Source of the DNA: a virus
Virus record (IMG/VR): IMGVR_UViG_3300010885_048717
Coordinates: 1-29,753 of that record
DNA length: 29,753 bases
Direction: 5' to 3' (one strand)
Both the position numbers and the translations under genes were made by a program. Under the pieces are notes generated by a model that was not told where the DNA came from, did not search any database, and worked only from the letters and a program-made list of their open reading frames with translations. This document shows, piece by piece, positions 7,729-16,797 of this stretch; within the stretch, counting starts at the first letter, position 1; every line of letters begins with the position of its first letter.

Positions 7729-9408
7729 TCAAGCACCAGGTTTCTTTACAGAAGTTACCTCGAAATCCTTAATGTAGGTGATCAAGCCCTCGAAAACAGG
7801 AAGTTCAATATCCTCAAGCTTGAAGCCAAATTGGGTATAGTTCACGCCAGGCCTTTCCTGTCCGTCACAGGTCTTGGTGTTGGACTCGTCCACGACCACC
7901 GTGAACTCAAGGACTTCGTGTTCCTCTCCGTTCTCATAGTCCGGAGTAAAGGCGCACCCCCAGTAGTGCATATTGACCTGGAGTGGTACGCCATCGTAAT
8001 CCATCCCTGTAGGCTTCCCGGTCTGGAAGCCGATGATTGGGTCTTCAAATGTACCGCGCCCGGTAAGTGGGCCTGGTAGGTTCACATTGATCCATCCAGG
8101 GACATTGTCGTAGTACCGAGATGGCGCGTAGTATTTATAGTTGAAAGGTTCCTCCGTGTACCACGCAACACCTCCGACTTCCCAATTAGTATAACTCCAA
8201 GGATGGCCAGCATATGAGCTGGCGTAAGGATACTTAACAGTATCAATTTGATGGTTCGGGAAGAAGCAAGGTTTAGGAGGACATTTCCAGATGTGTACCT
8301 TGACCATCAATTCAGTACCGATATTCCAGCAACTACCATTGGCCGTTAGGAACAGGCCGTGTGTTGATTTGCTTTCGTATGCAACGGAACTTACTTTCGT
8401 GTTATCTGGTGTTACATTTACAATCCACCAAGGGGCTCGATACGCACCTGTTGGATAAGGATTAGATGTGTTACCATATGCGTCCTGGTCGTACTGCCAA
8501 AATCCGTGATCCGCAATCACAGCATTATTGAAGGTTGTTGCATCTGCCGGATTATACGACCCCCTTGGGTTCCAGGGATGTACGATAGAATACGGAGTAG
8601 ATCCTACTGCATACTCCCCCACGCTTGTGAACTTGTATGAGAAGTCCCAGAGTAACTGGGTCTGCTGGTAAAGGCTTCCGCTTTCTTTTCCATATGCAAC
8701 GCGCCAAGGTGAGATGAAGTCTGCCGGGGTTTGGCTTCCAGGCTGAACTACATCGCCACCATCGCGCGTCTGCCAATACGGATCTCCATACTCTGGCGTG
8801 ATGCGTAGAGCTGGGCTTAACTGGAACCCTACACGATCCCATCCATCCTCATCCGTCCACCTTGGATACAGAGGATATGTTTCGACATTATCTGGAGGGT
8901 CTTCTCCGAGCAAATCGGTGACATCATCCACGGTCTTGAAGGAACCATTAAGCGCGGAATTGAATACTGCTACTCGTTCTGGTAGGTAAACAATCTCGCT
9001 TGGTACGGTAAAGTAATCGCTTGGAAGATAGTCGTTAAGCCTCCTTACTCCATCTGGAAATGTCTGAACGCAGGTAGAACTGTCATATTGCCAATCGTAA
9101 CCTGTGGCCGCCAAGTCTGGGAAGTTATGGTTTAGTTCTGTCTTGTAGCAGACGATAGTGAGGAAGTTCCTTGGTAGGGTCTCTGAAGAGTAATCAACAC
9201 CAGCAGATGCCGGATTAAGGCCAAGAGTGCCTGCCACTTTGACGATCACAGGGGATGGGGTTGTTTCCGGGTAGGACTTGAAGTAAGTATGGAACCCTCC
9301 TCCGTATACGGATGGGTTCAAGATATGCTCCGGGTCTCGTTCCTTTGAGCCCTCATCTTGGCCAAAGACAACATAGGCCGCGCCAACTCGATGTGGTAGG
9401 CCAATCAT
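7729..9408 (-). CDS. Putative tail-tip / minor tail protein (559 aa)
   Basis: This 559-residue protein is unusually rich in Tyr, Trp and Pro, with scattered Cys, and has no signal peptide or membrane segment. Such composition suits a compact beta-rich virion or receptor-contacting protein, but I recognise no family. It is linked to the upstream 785-aa gene by an ATGA overlap (9405-9408), so the two should be made in linked amounts. Its place between tape measure and fibre implies a role at the tail tip. Minor tail protein is inferred from context only. Confidence 0.5.
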   Translation of the reverse strand: MIGLPHRVGAAYVVFGQDEGSKERDPEHILNPSVYGGGFHTYFKSYPETTPSPVIVKVAGTLGLNPASAGVDYSSETLPRNFLTIVCYKTELNHNFPDLAATGYDWQYDSSTCVQTFPDGVRRLNDYLPSDYFTVPSEIVYLPERVAVFNSALNGSFKTVDDVTDLLGEDPPDNVETYPLYPRWTDEDGWDRVGFQLSPALRITPEYGDPYWQTRDGGDVVQPGSQTPADFISPWRVAYGKESGSLYQQTQLLWDFSYKFTSVGEYAVGSTPYSIVHPWNPRGSYNPADATTFNNAVIADHGFWQYDQDAYGNTSNPYPTGAYRAPWWIVNVTPDNTKVSSVAYESKSTHGLFLTANGSCWNIGTELMVKVHIWKCPPKPCFFPNHQIDTVKYPYASSYAGHPWSYTNWEVGGVAWYTEEPFNYKYYAPSRYYDNVPGWINVNLPGPLTGRGTFEDPIIGFQTGKPTGMDYDGVPLQVNMHYWGCAFTPDYENGEEHEVLEFTVVVDESNTKTCDGQERPGVNYTQFGFKLEDIELPVFEGLITYIKDFEVTSVKKPGA

Positions 9409-11762
9409 ACGCGCGCGTACCAGTATCGGGCCGGCTTGTCACCGCACTTGAACCGTTCACCCCAAAGTGATCCGGTAAGGAGCTGGAAGATCTCTCCCTG
9501 TGAGGTTACTCGCGCGATGGAGATGTAGCTTGTGCTTTCATCGTCAGCCGGGACGGATGATCCGCTCTCGATATCAGATGACACAGGGAACTCGTCATCC
9601 GATGCGCTATTTGCAACCCAGATGAAACCATCAAAGTATTCAAACTGTCCACCACCTGTGGCGATGATATTATTGACCATCCCTTCGCACACCGTGAAAT
9701 ATGATGTATCTCCATCGTTCTCGATATGAACTTGGAATGGATGTTCACATACGCCACCGTTACATCCTCCATCGATGGTGAAGTCCGGGTTCTTTGGTTC
9801 ATCTCCACCCATCGGGTAAACTCCGTCCGTGATCACATCTCCTTCAAAGTCCTTACAACCTATGCAGTCATCACGATTGATGATATCCTTCCAAGCTGGA
9901 TCGCTTTCCTTGTTTTTGTTATAAGGGTCATCTGCCTCGGTCAAACCAGACTCGTTCATCAGCTGGGTCATACCCATCTGCATTGGCGTTGTGAGATCAA
10001 GGTTACCTGTGTGGAATTGAATTACATTAAACCGTTTCTGGAAACTTGTTACACCGCTAATATTGGCCGTGATTTGAGGTACAGGAAGACCCTGCAACTT
10101 ATTGATGAATGTGATGTAGTATGTACGATAACCGCCTTTAGATACCTGGACATTTCCTGTTAGAGATGGGATTGCGTTTAGTGAACGGAACAAGGCAACC
10201 TCATCTGACTCTTGTACGCTAAAAGGCGTATACACATCGGTTACAGGGAAAGGAACAGCAGATGGAATACCGTCATAAGAGAATACGATAGCGCCACCAG
10301 AAGGCTCACCTCCGAGCAATACATACTGGATCGTGTTACAGATCAAAGGAACTCCTACTTGTTCAAAACCAATATAGCACGCAAACGGCCCGGCGTTGCT
10401 TGAGGTAATCGATGCGATTGCCTTGTAGTTATAACCAAGCTTGCGTGGGTTAAGCCAGGTAGTGTGACAATGACCCCAGTCACCTACGAGCTCTGTATCA
10501 GAGTTCTTGTATCCAGTCATATACTGGATATTCATAGTCTGTTCGTAAATTGAAGGGCCGGGATCTTTGGTGATCTTGTTAATATCTGTTCCGTTGCTCT
10601 GCTTGAAGATGCCAAGCGTAGGAAGTCCGTTTTCAACAAAAGGCCCGACATCTCCGATGGCGCTACCGGCATCCCACTTGAAAGCATAAATCACATACTG
10701 TTCATCGGTATCGTCCAAACGGAAACCACCTCCACCATCCATAGCGTTATTAGACCAGGATGGATCCGGATCGACGGAAGGACTCGGCCAGATGTCGTTG
10801 TAGTCCGTGCGTGTGCCGGAAGGACAGATCTGAACCTTATTAAACCAAGCTTGTTTCGTGTGTGTAAACGCGCCGCTATTGATGATCGGCATATCGCTTT
10901 GGCTATAGGATACCGAACCTGTTGCCATCTGAATATAACGCTGGCCATTGACCTCTGTGATTTGAACCTGGAATGGAGACCAAGCGCCGCCGCCGCCGCC
11001 ACCTGTCTTTAATTGAGCCGGTAGAACATTCTGTTCAGTACCCTTACCTTTACCATCGCCAGGAAGGGTCATAGACCCGATGAAGTTCTGCGTGATCTGC
11101 CAGCCGCCGGCAACAGGCGGTTCTGCTTCCGGATCTGGTTCGATATAGGTTACGCTACCAATCTTAACACATTCCCATACTGCTCCATCAACAGGAGGAG
11201 TTCCTGGGAAAACTACCGGACAAGAAGGGGCATAGTCTGGTGCCGCAATAATGATAGGTGGAATATCCGTAGGCAGATTGGTAGCCTTGAAGATGAAGAT
11301 GCCGATATCTACTCCGGATACATTAGGTACACGGATACCACCATCACCGATGTAGGTAGATGAGTCATCATCAATGATCGGGAAAGTGGGTAGATTGAAC
11401 CAATTCTCAATGGTGATCTGGGTCGTGCAAGCCGTAGGCATCGGTACGCCTGGCACTTCAAGTAGTTTCGGGTTCCATACAACCTCACCTTTCACGACAC
11501 GAATGATAGAGAAAGACTCGTTGCCGAGTATCTCGTAAGGTTCGGCCACGATCTGGAACTGCTCAAGGCGAAGAACCGTATCCTGGTAAGGGATATCAAT
11601 CGACATCGCCGTACCAAAAGCACCCTGGGTGTAGGCAATATTGTTCTGCGTGAAATTGGCAGTATCAGCTTTTGAAGCGAGCTCGTTAAGCGCTCGCGCG
11701 CTCAACGGTTCTCCGTTTTGGAAATTGTAGGTGCTGTTTCCGTCAAAGCCTTCGATGCTCAT
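9405..11762 (-). CDS. Putative tail-tip / fibre-connector protein with duplicated domain (785 aa)
   Basis: The N-terminus (NGEPLSARALNELASKA, 16-32) resembles the attachment end of phage tail-tip or upper-fibre proteins. A six-Gly run (254-259) precedes SPFQVQITEVNGQRYIQMATG (262-282). A second related block, HPFQVHIENDGDTSYFTVCEG, lies at 674-694, so a small beta domain seems to occur twice. A Cys-rich loop (Cys633, 636, 667, 672) comes just before the second copy and could bind metal or form disulfides. The stop is ATGA-coupled to the next gene. The role is inferred from position downstream of the tape measure gene and from composition. Confidence 0.55.
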   Translation of the reverse strand: MSIEGFDGNSTYNFQNGEPLSARALNELASKADTANFTQNNIAYTQGAFGTAMSIDIPYQDTVLRLEQFQIVAEPYEILGNESFSIIRVVKGEVVWNPKLLEVPGVPMPTACTTQITIENWFNLPTFPIIDDDSSTYIGDGGIRVPNVSGVDIGIFIFKATNLPTDIPPIIIAAPDYAPSCPVVFPGTPPVDGAVWECVKIGSVTYIEPDPEAEPPVAGGWQITQNFIGSMTLPGDGKGKGTEQNVLPAQLKTGGGGGGAWSPFQVQITEVNGQRYIQMATGSVSYSQSDMPIINSGAFTHTKQAWFNKVQICPSGTRTDYNDIWPSPSVDPDPSWSNNAMDGGGGFRLDDTDEQYVIYAFKWDAGSAIGDVGPFVENGLPTLGIFKQSNGTDINKITKDPGPSIYEQTMNIQYMTGYKNSDTELVGDWGHCHTTWLNPRKLGYNYKAIASITSSNAGPFACYIGFEQVGVPLICNTIQYVLLGGEPSGGAIVFSYDGIPSAVPFPVTDVYTPFSVQESDEVALFRSLNAIPSLTGNVQVSKGGYRTYYITFINKLQGLPVPQITANISGVTSFQKRFNVIQFHTGNLDLTTPMQMGMTQLMNESGLTEADDPYNKNKESDPAWKDIINRDDCIGCKDFEGDVITDGVYPMGGDEPKNPDFTIDGGCNGGVCEHPFQVHIENDGDTSYFTVCEGMVNNIIATGGGQFEYFDGFIWVANSASDDEFPVSSDIESGSSVPADDESTSYISIARVTSQGEIFQLLTGSLWGERFKCGDKPARYWYARV

Positions 11763-11765
11763 AGT

Positions 11766-12689
11766 TTATCCGACAGTAGCGTCGTCGCTATATGGATAAA
11801 TGTCAGAGTCCCATCCTGCAACACCAGAAAGCATAAGGTCTGCCTGGCACTTGTAGAGCGCGCCGAATACTTCGACATTACAGCCGGTCACGATCCAGTT
11901 CTTTTGGGTAGCCTTCTGACCCTGTGTGGCAACGAAATCAAGGCCATCGTGGGGGATTTGCGTATAAGGTTCCGGAAGGTCAAAAGGCCCGAAGTTTCCG
12001 CTCGTAACCCATCCAACTTTCTGGACTGCTTCAGTAGCAAGCTTTCCGTTGGTGGTGTAGCAAAGGAGCTTCATCGTGATGTTCGGACGGAAGTAGTTCT
12101 TCACGCCGGCCTTACGGTTGACCTCCTGGTCAGACTTCTGGGAAGGCAGGAAGTCAACGAACTGATACGAGGTAGTCTGGCCGCTGGTGCTTGGGATCCA
12201 CTTGGCTCGGAAAGGGTTTTCTGCGGCATTGACCTCGATGGGCGGGGGGTGATTACCGCCAAGGATAGCGCCGCTGATCTGCGGAACCTGGTTCTTGGTA
12301 AAGTTAGGGTGAGACTGGATTGGCTCCGATACGGCAGAGCTATGGATCGTTACCTGGGTGATCGTGCTATCACCAGAGATGTCCGGATCGATGCCGGCGT
12401 ACTGCACGGTGGCCTTTACGAACTCACCGGCCATCTTGCTCATCGAGCACTTCACAACGGTACAGGTTCCGTAGGAAGACATATTGGTGATATTAGCATC
12501 GGACAGGGCATCACCTCGCTGGAAGTCCTTGGTGATCCCATCACCGAGAGGCTGGTCGGCGATAAAGTTAAGCGTAAGCTGAACAAGGCCGAAACCATCA
12601 GCTTGCATCGTCCAGTCGCTCTGGAGAACCCATTCAGCGCCACTATCGCCAAGGGTTAAGGAGGTGGTAGAGTTAGAGTCGTAGGCCAT
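11766..12689 (-). CDS. Putative tail protein following the tape measure (307 aa)
   Basis: This is a 307-residue, Thr/Ser/Gly-rich, probably beta-rich protein without membrane segments. It is separated from the tape measure stop and from the next gene by only three bases on each side. In long-tailed phages this slot holds a distal tail or tail-tip protein. Since the usual tail-tube slot upstream of the tape measure is filled by only a 111-aa protein, this larger protein could alternatively be the tube subunit. I cannot choose between these roles from sequence. The ATG has no Shine-Dalgarno; its leader is AT-rich. Confidence 0.5.
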   Translation of the reverse strand: MAYDSNSTTSLTLGDSGAEWVLQSDWTMQADGFGLVQLTLNFIADQPLGDGITKDFQRGDALSDANITNMSSYGTCTVVKCSMSKMAGEFVKATVQYAGIDPDISGDSTITQVTIHSSAVSEPIQSHPNFTKNQVPQISGAILGGNHPPPIEVNAAENPFRAKWIPSTSGQTTSYQFVDFLPSQKSDQEVNRKAGVKNYFRPNITMKLLCYTTNGKLATEAVQKVGWVTSGNFGPFDLPEPYTQIPHDGLDFVATQGQKATQKNWIVTGCNVEVFGALYKCQADLMLSGVAGWDSDIYPYSDDATVG

Positions 12690-12692
12690 AAA

Positions 12693-14093
12693 TTAGTAAC
12701 CTGGAGCGCGAGGCAGGACGCGCGGGGGTGGAGTGAACTGTTGGTTCTTGTTTTCTACGAGGAACTTGGTGTTCTCTGCGGTCTCGCGCGTGAACTGCGC
12801 GATATCCTCCATCGGGCCTCGGTTAATAGCAGAAAGGGTATCGCCGCCGCCCATAGCCTGGAGCGAACTTGCCATAGGTAGGGAACCGGTGTTGAAGTCA
12901 ACTTTACCGGCCTTCAGATCGGCCATAAACTTTGGGAGGTCAGCCAGGATTGCATCCTTTCGTCCGGCGAACTCAACATTGTCCTCAAGGAACGCCTTGA
13001 TAGATTGAGCCCATTGCTCATCGGTCATATTGTCTTCACGCATACCGACATCTACCTCATCACTCGACCAGGGTGTAGTGATGCCGCTTTCTTTGCGCTT
13101 ATGCATAAGCTTCAGCGCATCATATCCTGTATCGGAACGACTAATAGCCAGGGCGGCTCGACCTGTGTTATCGATGTTATTTGCCAGGACTACCGGTGCC
13201 GCAACGATTGATCCAACGAAATTGGTAGCAGACTCTTTTAGCGTATCGATTGCTTTAGACAAAGAGTTCAAAGCCCGGACGGTATTGTCGCTCATAAATG
13301 GAGCGGACTCGCCAAGCTGTTCAATGCCTTCTTTGCCCATACGGAGCATCGGGATTAACTTGTGGAAACTATCTCCGTAAATGGAAGCACCGATAGCGGC
13401 TACGCGCGCGTCATTGCCGTTCGTCTTGTAAACCTCGGCCAGGCGCATAAGAACATCTTGGGATGTCACAGCTCCGGTACGGATATCCTGCATTGTAAAG
13501 CCAAGCCGCTCCAGGGCAACAACGGTGTCTCCACCGGCAAAAATACCTTTACCCATCTTCTGTTTGCCGACTTCAAGGGCGGTATAGAGATCCTTGGAGT
13601 CAACGCCGGCCTGGCGTGCGGCATAACCGAACTTCTGGAGGTTTTCTGCCGTAATATCTGTGGCGCGAGAAATAGCAGTAAGCTCGGCGGCTTTCTGCAT
13701 AGCTCGCTGGGCGTTTTCTGCGAACCATTCAAATGCGGCAACCGCAAGCTTGAGCGGAGAGAAGCCTCGCTTAATGGAGTTTCCGAGGTCTTTCTCGAAC
13801 TCATCCATAATGTCTTCGGCCGGCTTGGCCGGCTTACCACCCTTGCCACCCTTGCCACCCTTGCCAGAGTCATCTCCAGAACCGCTTCCAGATCCTCCAG
13901 GAGGCGATACAGGGGGTACAGAGGCACCTCCACCCCCAGCCCCTCCGGAGGTCTGCCTTGGGCCAGGCTGGCGGCCTCCGGCTGGCGGCCGGCGAGGACG
14001 CTTGGCGCGCTCAATCAAATCCGGGATCTTATTAGCTTCCTGCTCTACGGCGCTAATATCTACGGACAGCTTGATCTTTAGGTCTTCAGCCAT
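12693..14093 (-). CDS. Tail tape measure protein (466 aa)
   Basis: This 466-aa protein starts with a short amphipathic helical region, then a Pro/Gly-rich linker at about 35-95. The linker contains GGKGGKGGK, coded by three 9-base repeats. A helical body follows (AMQKAAELTAISRATDITAENLQKFGYAARQAG, continuing at VLMRLAEVYKTNGNDARVAAIGASIYGD), with the pattern of tape measure proteins that recruit chaperone and set tail length. A hydrophobic stretch lies near 290-310. At roughly 1.5 angstrom per residue it predicts a tail near 70 nm, short for a siphovirus. AGAAGGA is a good ribosome-binding site, and the start overlaps the upstream gene by eight bases. Confidence 0.75.
   Translation of the reverse strand: MAEDLKIKLSVDISAVEQEANKIPDLIERAKRPRRPPAGGRQPGPRQTSGGAGGGGASVPPVSPPGGSGSGSGDDSGKGGKGGKGGKPAKPAEDIMDEFEKDLGNSIKRGFSPLKLAVAAFEWFAENAQRAMQKAAELTAISRATDITAENLQKFGYAARQAGVDSKDLYTALEVGKQKMGKGIFAGGDTVVALERLGFTMQDIRTGAVTSQDVLMRLAEVYKTNGNDARVAAIGASIYGDSFHKLIPMLRMGKEGIEQLGESAPFMSDNTVRALNSLSKAIDTLKESATNFVGSIVAAPVVLANNIDNTGRAALAISRSDTGYDALKLMHKRKESGITTPWSSDEVDVGMREDNMTDEQWAQSIKAFLEDNVEFAGRKDAILADLPKFMADLKAGKVDFNTGSLPMASSLQAMGGGDTLSAINRGPMEDIAQFTRETAENTKFLVENKNQQFTPPPRVLPRAPGY
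13837..13863 (-). repeat. 9-base tandem repeat in the tape measure gene
   Basis: CCACCCTTG occurs three times in a row on the + strand, coding for GKG units in the linker of the tape measure protein. Copy number could vary by slippage without breaking the frame. Confidence 0.8.
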
Positions 14094-14664
14094 TGGGTTC
14101 CTTCTTACTATTTAGCGACTTGGCAAACTTGATGGCGGCCAGATCGTCCTCGGAAACAATGGTGGTATCAGATCCTTCAGCAATGGCCAGGGAGCTGTGC
14201 ATCCAGATTGCCTGGCACTCCGGCATAGTCCACGCTTGTTCCAAGCTGATGCCGCACTTTACCAGGTTGCAGATAACATTAAGCATCCAGGGGACACCAC
14301 GGTCTTTTCCATTGCTCTTCTTGGTTTCCCAGAATGTAGGCCACTTTGCGTTCTCATTGATATAGGCCATTACCTGGGCAATCTGCTCCAGGAATAAAGA
14401 TGAGTTATCGGTCATCTTCTTCATCCATTCACGATCCTGGTCGGTGGCTTTCATACTGGCCACATCGAGGATGTCGGTAGTAGAGAAGATGCGCGCGGCA
14501 ATGATCACATCCATCGGCTTGGCTTTCAAGCCGTCCAAAAGGAATGGAGAGTTAAATGCTTCAAGCAACAGACGATGCCGTAGGCATAGCTGTTTAGTGT
14601 TATAACCGCAAATACTCCTCTGCTTATGCAGAAGAGTAAATGCTTCAATGAAACGGCCGTCCAT
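14086..14664 (-). CDS. Putative tail assembly chaperone (192 aa)
   Basis: This 192-aa, mainly helical, soluble protein lies immediately upstream of the tape measure gene and overlaps it by eight bases. That is the position of the gpG-type assembly chaperone, which coats the tape measure protein during tail assembly. Family similarity is not obvious by eye, so the call rests on position and helical character. No slippery heptamer or second frame for a gpGT-like extension is seen at the 3' end. The start at 14664 (MDGRFIEAF) is chosen because upstream residues look non-coding and a 13-base gap then separates it from the previous stop. A strong hairpin lies 27 bases inside the gene. Confidence 0.5.
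   Translation of the reverse strand: MDGRFIEAFTLLHKQRSICGYNTKQLCLRHRLLLEAFNSPFLLDGLKAKPMDVIIAARIFSTTDILDVASMKATDQDREWMKKMTDNSSLFLEQIAQVMAYINENAKWPTFWETKKSNGKDRGVPWMLNVICNLVKCGISLEQAWTMPECQAIWMHSSLAIAEGSDTTIVSEDDLAAIKFAKSLNSKKEPNG
14614..14637 (-). promoter_or_regulatory. Hairpin near the 5' end of the chaperone-position gene
   Basis: On the + strand ACTCCTCTGC (14614-14623) faces GCAGAAGAGT (14628-14637) around TTAT. In the - strand mRNA all ten positions pair, one as G-U. It begins 27 bases after the start codon and could slow ribosomes or tune expression. Confidence 0.35.
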
Positions 14665-14677
14665 AGGCCGACTGCTG

Positions 14678-15013
14678 TTAGGCGATCTCCTGGTACTTGA
14701 CAGCGCGGATCGAGACCTTGCGGTAGTCCATATTCGTACCACGGTCGGTCACTTCCTTGATGATGAAGTTCTCGCTGTAGTAGGAAAGACGATCTCCAGG
14801 CTGAACGACATCGTTGGTCTGAAGAATACCTTCGACAGAAAGCTCGTAGCGGAAGTCGTCCAGGCGGTCGGTGATGACTCGGCCTTCCTCGTCCTTGATT
14901 TCAACATCAAGGGCGTACTTCATACTGATGTCATCAGACTGGAGGGTGAGAGCAGTAACTTCGCCTTTAAGGCCGAAGATGTGAGCAACGCCAAACTCTT
15001 GTTCAGTTCCCAT
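14678..15013 (-). CDS. Small beta-rich tail protein, possible tail tube (111 aa)
   Basis: This 111-aa protein reads as alternating short strands (VTALTLQSDDISMKYALDVEI, LSYYSENFIIKEVTD, YRKVSIRAVKYQEIA) without membrane segments. It sits between the tail-terminator-like gene and the chaperone-position gene, where the major tail tube gene normally is. A tube protein of this size would be at the small end of the family, so the call is tentative. It could instead be a second connector. The ATG follows an AT-rich leader (CTTACTACTATG) without Shine-Dalgarno. Confidence 0.4.
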   Translation of the reverse strand: MGTEQEFGVAHIFGLKGEVTALTLQSDDISMKYALDVEIKDEEGRVITDRLDDFRYELSVEGILQTNDVVQPGDRLSYYSENFIIKEVTDRGTNMDYRKVSIRAVKYQEIA

Positions 15014-15041
15014 AGTAGTAAGTTATATGGATAGCCCAGCG

Positions 15042-15470
15042 TCAAACTTGAGCCGGGAGCACGCACATCAGGGTAAAAGTGATAGAATTGCCGTACCGGC
15101 GCTGGCTCATACCCTCCTCGTCATTCTCAATCCAGATCTCGTAAAGCTTGCCATAGCCGGTACCCCAGAAGGCCTTTAGGGCGGCGCTGTCGGTCAGAAG
15201 GCCGTGAACCTTGGACACGCGGAGGCGGTGGGCCTCAAGGGTCTCGTCATCAGCCGAGCTGTAGACATAGACCTTTAGGTTGACCCGGTAATTTCCATAA
15301 TTACCAGCCCCCATACTGCTTGGCTTAATAGCCCCATCAGCATAAGCAATGATAGCCGGCAGAACCCGGAGATCATTAGTAATGCCTTTATGGATGGAAA
15401 CGCCGGTGATCTGACTGGCCAGGTAGGCGGTTACCCGGTCTTCCACGATGGAACGGATGGAGGTGCTCAT
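15042..15470 (-). CDS. Putative tail terminator protein (gpU-like, 142 aa)
   Basis: This 142-aa protein opens with a helix (IRSIVEDRVTAYLAS), then alternates strands and helices (YRVNLKVYVYSS, TLEAHRLRVSKVHGLLTD) and ends in a strand (NSITFTLMCVL). This alpha/beta layout and size match tail terminators of the lambda gpU group, which cap the tube and bind the head connector. The ATG overlaps the preceding TAA by one base (TAATG), indicating coupled translation. The call rests on size, secondary-structure pattern and gene order. Confidence 0.55.
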   Translation of the reverse strand: MSTSIRSIVEDRVTAYLASQITGVSIHKGITNDLRVLPAIIAYADGAIKPSSMGAGNYGNYRVNLKVYVYSSADDETLEAHRLRVSKVHGLLTDSAALKAFWGTGYGKLYEIWIENDEEGMSQRRYGNSITFTLMCVLPAQV

Positions 15471-16447
15471 TAGAAGGGTGCTTCGGTTACAATGAAAAGG
15501 TCGGCGTTTTCTGCTCGCCTGGCAAGCTCAAGTAGCTCCAGGGCTTGACCACGGTAGATCATAGTTCGGACGATGTCATTACGAATAGCGTAACCGCGCC
15601 GGTTTAGGGCGCTCTGGAAACCCTTGGCTCCAGGATCCTTGGACATACGGTAATGCTTCTTGTTTTCAACGGTGATTGCCGGCTGGGTTTTGTTATCCAG
15701 CTCGTCATATACGCCGCCTGTTCCCCATTGGTTGCTGACAATCCAGGCCGGTGCTTTCCAGTTGTCCCCAAGTAGTACGGAAGATGTATACCAGCCGGCC
15801 TTGAGTCGGCCTACGCGCTTCTGGGCGCTACGAGTGTAGTTTGCCAGGTTGCGTTTATAATCTGCGATAAAGTAACTTTCTGAAGAACCCCTGGTATCAT
15901 AGTCTGCCGGGCCTCCACGATTTTGCTTATGAAGCATCTCAATCGTGGCTTCGCCCCCGCGCGCATATTCAAAGTTAGGGCCGCCAATTTCAAGCATACC
16001 AGGCTGATCATCATCCATAAACGCTCGCTGGAAGCGCTGGAACTCTCCGACCCCCATTTCTCCTTCAAGCCAATGAGGTACCGGTAGGTTGTCGCGCTTT
16101 CGGTCTCCGATGAACATAGCAAACACGCCGTAGTCGTTATTACGAGCAATGTCACCATAAGCGGCGCCAGATAGCGGCTTAAATAGGTGAGCAATTTGTC
16201 CGGCTACAACCTCCATACCGTGAAGCTGGGCGGCCTTGCTGGTACCCTTTCCCGGCCCCATACTGTCCTCAACAGGGAGTGTATAGTCCAGCATCTCACG
16301 GCACATCAGCTTCGCTTGTTTGGTCAGTAGCTTTTTGTAGCTACCTCCCAGGGCGATGAGGTACAATGTCAAATGACGGCGAAGGCCATCTGCATCGATG
16401 GAAATGTTCTCACCGGCAAATACTGTGGTGAAATCCGGCTCACTCAT
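15470..16447 (-). CDS. Hypothetical tail-completion-position protein (325 aa)
   Basis: This 325-residue soluble protein has helical and loop character (LRRHLTLYLIALGGSYKKLL, LTKQAKLMCREMLDYTLP). It sits between the connector and tail-terminator candidates, where lambda has gpZ and many phages have an HK97 gp10-like tail completion protein. It is about 130 residues longer than those families. The opening helical region about a tail-completion-style LxxxAKxxxxxMxxxTP pattern is compatible with that role, but the rest is unfamiliar. Its ATG is coupled to the upstream gene through ATGA (16444-16447). Confidence 0.45.
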   Translation of the reverse strand: MSEPDFTTVFAGENISIDADGLRRHLTLYLIALGGSYKKLLTKQAKLMCREMLDYTLPVEDSMGPGKGTSKAAQLHGMEVVAGQIAHLFKPLSGAAYGDIARNNDYGVFAMFIGDRKRDNLPVPHWLEGEMGVGEFQRFQRAFMDDDQPGMLEIGGPNFEYARGGEATIEMLHKQNRGGPADYDTRGSSESYFIADYKRNLANYTRSAQKRVGRLKAGWYTSSVLLGDNWKAPAWIVSNQWGTGGVYDELDNKTQPAITVENKKHYRMSKDPGAKGFQSALNRRGYAIRNDIVRTMIYRGQALELLELARRAENADLFIVTEAPF

Positions 16448-16782
16448 TGCACCTTGGTCTGAACCTTGGCAACCAGCCAGGCAGACGGAGGCCGGTTGGC
16501 GATAGCCACGATGCGGTATTCTTCTGCGTTGTAGGCGATTATATTGCCGAAGGCGAACAGCCCAGGGTGGGTGTCGGCGGTGGTGCGAAGCACCTTTACC
16601 TCAAAAGTAGTCTGGTTAAGGAAGCCACCGGTCTCCATATCCTGGAGCACCATCGGCTGGGTAACCATTGCCTTGAAAGCCACAGGGGTACCTCCAGGGA
16701 CTTGCTTGATGGTAATATCTTTACCGATCTCATTGAGAACGGCTACGGCATCAGCTGTGAACTCGGCGTAGATATCGGCCAT
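16444..16782 (-). CDS. Putative head-tail connector / stopper (gpFII-like, 112 aa)
   Basis: This 112-aa protein is first helical (YAEFTADAVAVLNEIG), then beta-rich (FKAMVTQPMVL, TTFEVKVLRT), with a conserved-looking final strand pair, EEYRIVAIANRPPSAWLVAKV. Size and this strand-loop-strand ending match the gpFII/Gifsy-type stopper family, which joins the head to the tail tube. It is the first gene after the coat gene and its terminator, as in lambda-like maps. The start has no clear Shine-Dalgarno. Reasonably likely, but based on pattern and synteny. Confidence 0.6.
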   Translation of the reverse strand: MADIYAEFTADAVAVLNEIGKDITIKQVPGGTPVAFKAMVTQPMVLQDMETGGFLNQTTFEVKVLRTTADTHPGLFAFGNIIAYNAEEYRIVAIANRPPSAWLVAKVQTKVQ

Positions 16783-16797
16783 ATAGGTAGCAGTCCG

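Noticed and set aside
11718-12659. 313-aa + strand frame
   Set aside because: Antisense to the 307-aa tail gene, which fits the operon.
14040-14130. Programmed frameshift of the gpG/gpGT type before the tape measure
   Set aside because: No slippery heptamer and no suitable downstream frame were seen at the end of the chaperone-position gene.
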